Of a stretch of 37,127 nt of DNA, positions 32,589-37,127 are shown one piece after another. The stretch covers positions 1-37,127 of the forward strand of contig JACWEB010000008.1 in the NCBI GenBank assembly GCA_014653715.1. Reading direction: 5' to 3'. The translations under genes and the position numbers were made by a program. The notes under the pieces were generated by a model. That model did not search any database, was not told the origin of the DNA, and worked only from the letters and a program-made list of their open reading frames with translations. Each line of letters opens with the position of its first letter. Positions within the stretch are counted from its first letter, which is position 1. The DNA comes from Pelagibacterales bacterium SAG-MED31 (GTDB lineage: Bacteria > Pseudomonadota > Alphaproteobacteria > HIMB59 > GCA-002718135).

Positions 32589-34213
32589 ATATAATGTGTA
32601 TTAATTTGTTTTTTTAGATCTATTAAAATTTCTCTTGCTGCATTTGCGCCTGGTGCACCCATTACTCCTCCACCTGGATGTGTGCTAGATCCACACATGT
32701 ATAGATTTTTAATTGGAGTTTTGTACTGAGCGTAACCTGGTACTGGTCTATTAAACATTAACTGATCCATAGTCAGCTCTCCTTGGAAGATATTGCCTTC
32801 AGTTAATCCAACTTCTTCTTCAAGTTCTTTTGGTGTTCTTATTTCAGCATGTTTTATAATGTCATTAAAATTTTCAGAATATGAACCAATTCTATTCATA
32901 ACATGTTTTCCAAATTCTAATCTTTTTTCTTCAGTCCACCCACCATCTGCAAGATTGTATGGAACGTATTGAACAAATACTGACATGTAATGTTTTCCTT
33001 GTGGGGCCATTGTTGGATCATTAATACTTGGAATGCACATATCTACATAAGGTAATTGAGACCATCTTCCATCTTTCCAATCATCATAAGCACCTTCCAT
33101 TTCTTCTATACTTTGTGTAATATGAAGGTCTCCTGTTCCTGCAGGGTCTCCCTCCGGTATACTTTTCCAAATAGGTAAATCATCAAGAGCAATATTTAAC
33201 TTTCCTGATGATCCTCTTATTTTAAAATTTTTTACTGCATTATAAAAATCATCAGGTATATTTTCTTTTTCTACAACTTTAAGAAAAGTTCTTTTTACAT
33301 CTAGATTAGAAACTAGCTTATCAGCAAATATTTCATCACCATTTTCTAGCACAACACCATGGCTACGATTATTTTTAATTAATATTTTAGTTACTGGGGA
33401 TCCCGCAATAATATCGCCACCACTTGCTTTTAGTGAAGCAGCCATAGCTTGCGTGATTGAACCCATTCCTCCACGCGAATACCCCCACGCACCAACTGTT
33501 CCATCTACTTCACCCATATAATGGTGCAGTAATACATAAGCTGACCCAGGAGAATAAGGTCCTAAAGCAGTACCTATTATTGCCGAGCCTGCCATATGAG
33601 CCTTTACAACATCTGACTCAAAATATTCTTCTAAATAATCACGAACACTCATCGTCCAAAAACGAATAGTGTCATAAATTTCTTTTTCACCTAATCCGCC
33701 CAATTCATCTTTTGCAGCAAAAAATTTTGCAAAATCAAAAAGACCCATAATATCTTTCGGCCTAAATGAAGTTGGGTCTGGAGGGGTCATTTTTAACAAT
33801 GGTTTTATTATTTTACATTGTCTCATTACATCTTTGCTAAATCTTTCATAAGCCTCAGCATCTTTTTTGGAAAACTTTGCAATAGAGCGATAATTAAGAT
33901 CATGGTCACTGTAATGTGCATAAAATCGTCCATCATCAAGCATTGTAGCACTACCTTCATATGGAATGATTTGAAGACCATACTTTGAAAGTTCCAAATC
34001 CCTAAAAATTTCTGGTCTAAGCAAGCTACATACATATGAGCAATTTGAATAAGTCCATCCTGGGTGAAGCTCCCTGCTTACAGCTGCACCACCAACATAA
34101 CTATGCCGTTCAATTACTGCTACTTTTAACCCAGCTTTAGCTAAATAACATGCAGTTGTAAGTCCATTATGACCACCGCCTATAATAGCTACATCATATT
34201 TAGTTTTTGGCAT
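32585..34213 (-). CDS. FAD-dependent oxidoreductase (COG1233, PYROXD2-like), intact copy
   Basis: The protein has 542 residues. It has the N-terminal FAD motif AIIGGGHNGLTTACYL (Gly12-Gly17) with Glu35 in VIERHSYVGGAA, and the C-terminal NLYMCGSSTHPGGGVMG with GAPGANAA. The fold is that of amine oxidase/phytoene desaturase flavoproteins, and this subgroup (related to PYROXD2) has few characterised members. It is the first gene of the six-gene leftward operon with GcvT-like, acyl-CoA and CaiD enzymes, so oxidation of an amine or its derivative fits better than carotenoid synthesis. Its ATG follows a -10-like TATAAG by only 8 bases, suggesting a leaderless transcript. Confidence 0.82.
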   Translation of the reverse strand: MPKTKYDVAIIGGGHNGLTTACYLAKAGLKVAVIERHSYVGGAAVSRELHPGWTYSNCSYVCSLLRPEIFRDLELSKYGLQIIPYEGSATMLDDGRFYAHYSDHDLNYRSIAKFSKKDAEAYERFSKDVMRQCKIIKPLLKMTPPDPTSFRPKDIMGLFDFAKFFAAKDELGGLGEKEIYDTIRFWTMSVRDYLEEYFESDVVKAHMAGSAIIGTALGPYSPGSAYVLLHHYMGEVDGTVGAWGYSRGGMGSITQAMAASLKASGGDIIAGSPVTKILIKNNRSHGVVLENGDEIFADKLVSNLDVKRTFLKVVEKENIPDDFYNAVKNFKIRGSSGKLNIALDDLPIWKSIPEGDPAGTGDLHITQSIEEMEGAYDDWKDGRWSQLPYVDMCIPSINDPTMAPQGKHYMSVFVQYVPYNLADGGWTEEKRLEFGKHVMNRIGSYSENFNDIIKHAEIRTPKELEEEVGLTEGNIFQGELTMDQLMFNRPVPGYAQYKTPIKNLYMCGSSTHPGGGVMGAPGANAAREILIDLKKQINTHYI

Positions 34214-34218
34214 TTTGA

Positions 34219-34248
34219 TTTCTTATATTTCTTTGAATGACCATTCAA
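34219..34248 (-). promoter_or_regulatory. BetI/TetR-type operator overlapping the promoter of the six-gene operon
   Basis: A perfect 16-base palindrome, TTGAATG-AC-CATTCAA (34233-34248), lies in the 95-base divergent gap. On the complement, TTGAAT is followed after 15 bases by TATAAG, 8 bases before the operon's ATG. The same arrangement occurs at 25917-25942. It resembles published BetI sites in having TTGAA/TTCAA arms. Confidence 0.65.
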
Positions 34249-34308
34249 CCAAATTCCTTGTAAAAACATTAATTTTATGAAAAAATCACATATTTTTTAA
34301 TAAAAATA

Positions 34309-34932
34309 ATGTCTAGTAAAAATCAAAGATCTAAAAATAAAAAAAATAGTAATTTAAGACTTATATCTTCTACAATTAAAAACTTATCAAAAAAAGGAAT
34401 AAATGATCTTACTATGAATGATGTCTCTCAAGGAGCGGGATTATCACAAGGCATAGTAAATTTTCATTTTAAAAGTAAAGAATTACTTTTAATTGAGACT
34501 CTAAAATTTATTTCAAATGAATATCTGACTTCATTTGATAAATATTTAAAAAAAGCAGGAGATGATCCAAAACTTAAAATAATAAATATGATAGAAAATG
34601 ATTTTAGTTCTAAAATTTGCTCACCAGAAAAAATTTCTGTTTGGTTTACGTTCTTTAGTGAAATTAAATTTAAACCAGCTTATAGGCAGATTTGCAGAGA
34701 AAGAGATTTGTATTATCAAAATGTGACAGAGGATATTTTTTCTGAACTAATTAAGAGAGAAAAAAACAACTTATCTAAAAAAAGTTTATCTATAGCATTT
34801 CAGTCTTTAATAATGGGTTTATGGTTAAATCAGTTAGATGAACCATCTAAATTTTCTAAATCTGAGTCAAAAAAAATATGTATCGATTATCTGAAAACTC
34901 ATTTCCCTAAACAGTTTAGTAGGTACTCTTAA
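34309..34932 (+). CDS. TetR-family transcriptional regulator, BetI-like
   Basis: The protein has 207 residues. The N-terminal HTH is seen in INDLTMNDVSQGAGLSQGIV followed by NFHFKSKELLLIETL, the TetR recognition helix region. The C-terminal ligand domain has VWFTFFSEIKFKPAYRQICR, which resembles the WLAFW...P...R pattern of BetI, the choline-sensing repressor. A perfect palindrome lies 61 bases upstream in the divergent gap. It overlaps the following acyl-CoA dehydrogenase gene by one base. It probably represses its own operon and the two leftward operons, with a quaternary amine or a CoA ester as inducer; the inducer is inferred. Confidence 0.85.
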   Translation: MSSKNQRSKNKKNSNLRLISSTIKNLSKKGINDLTMNDVSQGAGLSQGIVNFHFKSKELLLIETLKFISNEYLTSFDKYLKKAGDDPKLKIINMIENDFSSKICSPEKISVWFTFFSEIKFKPAYRQICRERDLYYQNVTEDIFSELIKREKNNLSKKSLSIAFQSLIMGLWLNQLDEPSKFSKSESKKICIDYLKTHFPKQFSRYS

Positions 34933-36107
34933 TGTATAGTGGAATGACAAAATCAGCCTTAGACTGGCAAGTCAAAATAAGAAAATTTGTTGATAAAGAG
35001 CTTATACCTTGGGAGGTTCACGCCGAAAAAAATTCTGGAAATTTACCACTTGATATTGAAAAAAAACATTCTCAAATAGCAATAAAGCTAGGGTTACCTG
35101 GTATGGGCATATCAAAAAATGAGGGTGGCTTAGGACTCTCAATGTTTGAGCAAATGGTTATATGGGAACAACTAGGAAGAGTAACGAATGCTTTATGTTG
35201 GTGTTTTTCTGAGGCGCAGGATTGGATGGAGGAAAATTTTACAGATGTTCAAAAAAAAAACTATTTATACCCATTATTAAAAGGAGAAAAAAAAGAATGT
35301 TACGCAATAACAGAAAAAGGTTCCGGTTCAGATGTTAATGGTTCTATAAAAGCTACTGCTGAATTTATTGATAATAATTATATTATTAATGGTGAAAAAT
35401 GGTATGTTACAAGCGCAAACAAAGCTGACTTCTTTTTTTTGCAAGCAAAATTAAAAAATGGAAAAAATAAAGATCATCATGCTCTTTTCATTGTTGATAA
35501 AAACCTCGATGGTATTGAATTAGTAGATACTCCAGAATTTAGTCATACTTTTTCTCATCATCATTGCATTTATAAATTTAGTAATGTTAAGGTTCCTTCA
35601 ACGCGCATCATTGGAAAAGAGGATGATGGAATGGCATATACGCACTCTTGGTTTCGTCATGAAAGACTGGGAATTGCTGCAAGATGTTGTGGTGCAGCTG
35701 AAAGATTAATAGATGAAGCTACTAAATTCGCAATGAATAGGGAAGCAAATGGCAGCAAAATAAAAGATTATCAATTAATTCAATCAATGTTAGCTGATAG
35801 CGTTACAGAACTTGCTGCTACTAGACTTCTGCTTTATGAAATATGTAAAGATCACGATAATAAAAAGGATGTTAAAATTTTACATGCTAAATGTTCAATG
35901 ATAAAGCTTTATGCATCAGAAATGGCAAATAGAGTTGCAGATCGTGCTGTTCAAATTTTTGGAGGAAGAGGGTACATGAGAGAAAATGTTGCAGAGAGGT
36001 TCTTCAGAGAACTAAGAGCTGATAGGATTTGGGAAGGGACTAGTGAGATTCAACGTATTATTATTGCTAATTCACTTTATAAAAGAGGTTTGGAGAATTT
36101 GATTTAA
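34932..36107 (+). CDS. Acyl-CoA dehydrogenase, second copy
   Basis: This 391-residue FAD enzyme has AITEKGSGSDVNGSIKA at the flavin/substrate loop (the usual E-P replaced by E-K), WYVTSANKADFF, NREANGSKIKDYQLI, QIFGGRGYMRENVAERF and IWEGTSEIQR with Glu368 as likely base. It differs clearly from the other copy at 28776, so it is not a recent duplicate and may act on another CoA ester in the same pathway. It lies between the BetI-like regulator (1-base overlap) and the Pot-type permease gene (4-base gap). Confidence 0.85.
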   Translation: MYSGMTKSALDWQVKIRKFVDKELIPWEVHAEKNSGNLPLDIEKKHSQIAIKLGLPGMGISKNEGGLGLSMFEQMVIWEQLGRVTNALCWCFSEAQDWMEENFTDVQKKNYLYPLLKGEKKECYAITEKGSGSDVNGSIKATAEFIDNNYIINGEKWYVTSANKADFFFLQAKLKNGKNKDHHALFIVDKNLDGIELVDTPEFSHTFSHHHCIYKFSNVKVPSTRIIGKEDDGMAYTHSWFRHERLGIAARCCGAAERLIDEATKFAMNREANGSKIKDYQLIQSMLADSVTELAATRLLLYEICKDHDNKKDVKILHAKCSMIKLYASEMANRVADRAVQIFGGRGYMRENVAERFFRELRADRIWEGTSEIQRIIIANSLYKRGLENLI

Positions 36108-36111
36108 TGCT

Positions 36112-36996
36112 ATGATTTCTACACTTCAAAAAATTTATGTCAAAAATGATCAGTTAAAAGCATATTCTTTATTATCTCCTGCATTAGTTTTAATTATTAT
36201 AGCTATGGCAGCACCCATGCTTGTTATGATTATTACAAGTTTTAATACACAAGTTTCAATGGTGGAAATTGATAGAACTTTTACTTTTGACAGATATGAA
36301 GATTTTTTTACAAAACCAATATTTTCAATGTTGTTATTTAGGTCAATTAAAATATCTTTCTTAGTAACTGTATTAACTCTTCTAACAACATACCCACTTG
36401 CCTACTATATCGCTTTTTATGTAAAAAAAAATAAAATGCTTTGGATAATTTTGATGACTTTACCATTTTGGACAAGTTATTTATTAAGAGTTTTTTCTTG
36501 GAAAGTTATTTTAGGAAATAAAGGAGTAATTAACTCTGCCCTTGTTGGCTCAGGTTTAATTGATGAACCTCTTGGTTTTTTACTTTATAATCAAGGTGCT
36601 GTAGTTCTAACTTTAGCCCATGCTTGGGCTGCATTTGCTATTTTACCTCTTTATGTATCTTTGGATAAGATAGATAAATCGTTGCTTGAAGCTTCTTATG
36701 ATTTGGGTAATTCAAAATTTGAAACTTTTATACGCGTTACATTGCCTTTATCTTTACCAGGAATAATTGGAGCTATTCTTATTATTTTTATACCTACTGT
36801 CGGAGATTATGTTACTCCTCAAATGGTTGGGGGCACTGATGGTAGAATGCTCTCTAATATGATCCAAAGTTTATTTGGTAGAGCTAATAATTTTCCTCTA
36901 GGTGCAGCATCTGCTGTTTTAATGCTTTCATCTGTTTGTATAATTGCAGGTATAGTTACCTATATTACTAAAAAATTAACCTTGAGAATGTCATAA
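36112..36996 (+). CDS. Polyamine-type ABC transporter permease (PotB-like)
   Basis: The protein has 294 residues and about six membrane helices. The ATPase-contact EAA loop reads LLEASYDLGNSKFETFIRV, followed by TLPLSLPGI. VGDYVTPQMVGG and LPFWTSYLLRVFSWK are strong PotB/PotH signatures of spermidine/putrescine-type importers. Substrates of this family also include other cationic amines. The ATPase and binding protein are not in the window and may lie to the right. Being in the operon of the BetI-like regulator suggests that it imports the inducer or substrate of this cluster. Confidence 0.88.
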   Translation: MISTLQKIYVKNDQLKAYSLLSPALVLIIIAMAAPMLVMIITSFNTQVSMVEIDRTFTFDRYEDFFTKPIFSMLLFRSIKISFLVTVLTLLTTYPLAYYIAFYVKKNKMLWIILMTLPFWTSYLLRVFSWKVILGNKGVINSALVGSGLIDEPLGFLLYNQGAVVLTLAHAWAAFAILPLYVSLDKIDKSLLEASYDLGNSKFETFIRVTLPLSLPGIIGAILIIFIPTVGDYVTPQMVGGTDGRMLSNMIQSLFGRANNFPLGAASAVLMLSSVCIIAGIVTYITKKLTLRMS

Positions 36997-37127
36997 TGTA
37001 CAACAAAAATAATTTATTATTGATATACTGTATTTTTTATTTTCTATTTTTATACATTCCAGTTTTTTTATTGCCAATATTTTCTTTTAATGATTCTTTT
37101 CACATGGTTTTCCCCCTCAAAGGTTTT
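36996..37127 (+). CDS. Polyamine-type ABC transporter permease (PotC-like), 5' part only
   Basis: The first 44 codons, starting at ATG 36996-36998, overlap the PotB-like stop by one base. The product begins with a single hydrophobic helix (FLYIPVFLLPIFSFNDS) and then FPLKGF, which matches the first helix and the periplasmic 'S-F-N-x-S ... L-x-G-F' segment of PotC/PotI permeases. The window ends within the gene. Confidence 0.75.
   Translation, partial: MYNKNNLLLIYCIFYFLFLYIPVFLLPIFSFNDSFHMVFPLKGF

Noticed and set aside
31109-34213. Carotenoid desaturases
   Set aside because: The fold is shared, but no crtB, crtE or other carotenoid gene is present, and the subgroup motifs fit PYROXD2-like oxidoreductases.
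1-37127. tRNA or rRNA genes, CRISPR arrays, insertion sequences
   Set aside because: I saw no tRNA-like cloverleaf, no rRNA-like sequence, no regularly spaced repeats and no transposase or integrase; short A/T runs are explained by composition.

Overview
The window is strongly AT-rich and very compact. Most neighbours overlap by 1-11 bases or lie a few bases apart, and only one gap (17211-17541) exceeds 300 bases. The families present (ProU-type transporter, L-carnitine dehydrogenase with a beta-keto acid cleavage enzyme, GcvT-like proteins, an ScfR-type regulator) and the base composition suggest a free-living marine alphaproteobacterium with a streamlined genome, such as the SAR11 or AEGEAN-169/HIMB59 type. 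That placement is inference: no rRNA or marker gene is present.

Region 1 (1-4794, + strand) is the end of a surface-polysaccharide cluster. It holds the tail of an RmlD-like reductase, a UDP-GlcNAc 4,6-dehydratase/epimerase broken by a one-base frameshift, a UDP-HexNAc 2-epimerase, a membrane-anchored DUF218 protein, a methyltransferase and the WecA-type initiating glycosyl-phosphate transferase.

Region 2 (4778-16188) opens the catabolic island. It holds a class V PLP enzyme, a class II aldolase, an aldehyde dehydrogenase, a gamma-butyrobetaine dioxygenase-family enzyme, a DMT transporter, a complete ProXWV-type betaine/carnitine ABC transporter, a short-chain dehydrogenase and a choline-dehydrogenase-like GMC enzyme.

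Region 3 (16185-22325) contains an aldo/keto reductase, a possible 58-residue protein, an ScfR/RamB-type regulator beside an operator-rich intergenic region, and a carnitine degradation module: L-carnitine dehydrogenase, 3-dehydrocarnitine cleavage enzyme and a divergent betainyl-CoA thioesterase. These turn carnitine plus acetyl-CoA into glycine betaine and acetoacetate.

Region 4 (22326-37127) looks like one regulon around a BetI/TetR-like repressor. A leftward six-gene operon encodes two tandem FAD oxidoreductases (one frameshifted), a GcvT-like protein, an acyl-CoA dehydrogenase, an NDP-forming acyl-CoA synthetase and CaiD. A second leftward operon encodes a class III aminotransferase, an MFS transporter, a GNAT and a PhnZ/TmpB-like HD protein. 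The rightward operon encodes the repressor, a second acyl-CoA dehydrogenase and Pot-type permeases that run off the end. Two near-identical palindromes with the same spacing to a -10-like element precede the two leftward operons.

Together the genes suggest an island for uptake and catabolism of quaternary amines (gamma-butyrobetaine, carnitine, choline, betaine and possibly a methylated phosphonate). It has both an oxygen-dependent and a CoA-dependent potential route from gamma-butyrobetaine to the carnitine level.
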